Assembly (NCBI GenBank): GCA_902805985.1
Contig: CADCUW010000382.1
Location: forward strand, 1 to 14,157
Reading direction: 5' to 3'
Source: an uncultured Rubrobacteraceae bacterium
GTDB taxonomy: Bacteria; Actinomycetota; Rubrobacteria; Rubrobacterales; Rubrobacteraceae
DNA length: 14,157 bases
The notes beneath the pieces were generated by a model. That model had not been told where the DNA came from. It worked only from the letters and a program-made list of their open reading frames with translations, and did no database searches. The first letter of the stretch is position 1. Each line of letters begins with the position of its first letter. Shown here one piece after another: positions 13,853 through 14,157 of the stretch. The position numbers and the translations under genes were made by a program.

Positions 13853-14157
13853 CTAGAAGAGCTTCTTGCCGGGTCCCCCTTCGAGCTCTTCCAGTTCGTA
13901 GCCCAGGTCCGCGACGACGGTCTCGAAGAAGGCGCGGTTGTGGTAGGCGAAGTCCAGCCAACGACCGTAGCGGCCGTAGGCCTCCTCGGGGTCGGGGGGG
14001 TCCTCCAGGTGCACGAGGTCGCGCATAAAGGCGTTCATCGATAAGAACCGCCCGAGCCAGTAGTCCGCGGGCTCCTTGCCGCGTAGGAGGGCGGCCTCGA
14101 AGGTCTCGAAGGGGACGGGGGCGGGTGGTTCGCCGAGCGGCATGGAGAGGAAGCGCT
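13853..14157 (-). CDS. Unknown protein, C-terminal part (5' end outside window)
   Basis: An open frame reaching the right edge on the minus strand. About 100 residues are visible. An ATG at 14143 exists but has no ribosome site, and codons upstream continue in frame as RFLS, so the gene most likely starts outside the window. The visible part is acidic, with aromatic residues in the second half (YGRYGRWLDFAYHNRAFFETV) and a lysine-containing end (GPGKKLF). The five residues RFLSM occur twice, once at the edge and once about 35 residues later. No family is recognised. No signal peptide or membrane segment is visible. Its stop is 4 bp from the convergent SDR gene. Confidence 0.6.
   Translation of the reverse strand, partial: RFLSMPLGEPPAPVPFETFEAALLRGKEPADYWLGRFLSMNAFMRDLVHLEDPPDPEEAYGRYGRWLDFAYHNRAFFETVVADLGYELEELEGGPGKKLF

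Overview
The window is high-GC bacterial DNA, dense in genes and with strong GC bias at third codon positions. Gene content suggests a deep-branching actinobacterium, and my best guess is a Rubrobacter-like organism. The clues are a Holin-X/DUF3618 membrane pair, a suf order of C-B-D followed by a Rieske ferredoxin, a zinc-type SufU, and leaderless or nearly leaderless promoters. The genus is inferred from gene content and style, not from a marker gene. I see no tRNA, rRNA, CRISPR array, insertion sequence or prophage.

Layout. (1) 1-1407, minus: a YtrA-type GntR repressor overlapping an ABC transporter ATPase that runs off the left edge, with a good promoter just upstream. (2) 1514-2263, minus: a YqeC-type selenium/molybdenum-hydroxylase accessory protein. 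(3) 2477-4476, plus: a Holin-X protein and a DUF3618 protein (overlapping), then LarC, the nickel-insertion enzyme for the nickel-pincer cofactor. (4) 4492-5133, minus: a HAD phosphatase. It is divergent from 5165-6417, plus: a YgfZ/IBA57-like Fe-S maturation protein, then a small PchB/AroQ-type enzyme. (5) 6418-6690: a 273-bp regulatory gap. (6) 6691-11656, plus: the SUF Fe-S assembly operon sufC-sufB-(hairpin)-sufD-Rieske ferredoxin-HNH nuclease lipoprotein-unknown 102-aa protein. From sufD onward each gene overlaps the next by 1-4 bases. (7) 11739-12203, plus: a GFA-type zinc protein, then sufU (12242-12649) from its own promoter. (8) 12692-12940, minus: a small unknown protein. 13084-13848, plus: a short-chain dehydrogenase. 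13853 to the right edge, minus: an unknown partial gene.

How it fits together. The strongest theme is metal-cofactor biogenesis. SufBCD and SufU build Fe-S clusters, YgfZ supports their delivery, LarC inserts nickel, and YqeC belongs to a selenium/molybdenum-hydroxylase pathway. The usual cysteine desulfurase gene sufS is missing from the window. The space between sufD and sufU instead holds a Rieske protein, a predicted exported HNH nuclease, an unknown protein and a GFA protein.

The most unusual observations are translation starts. The PchB-like gene appears to start at CUG overlapping the upstream UGA, supported by alignment to PchB. The GntR gene has its best start at AUA, six bases after a strong Shine-Dalgarno sequence. 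Others are a hairpin terminator inside the suf operon, a CRP-like site and a perfect palindrome upstream of sufC, and overlapping divergent -10 elements between the HAD gene and ygfZ. I did not find a clearly new multi-gene system. The coupled suf-Rieske-nuclease-unknown block is the nearest candidate.
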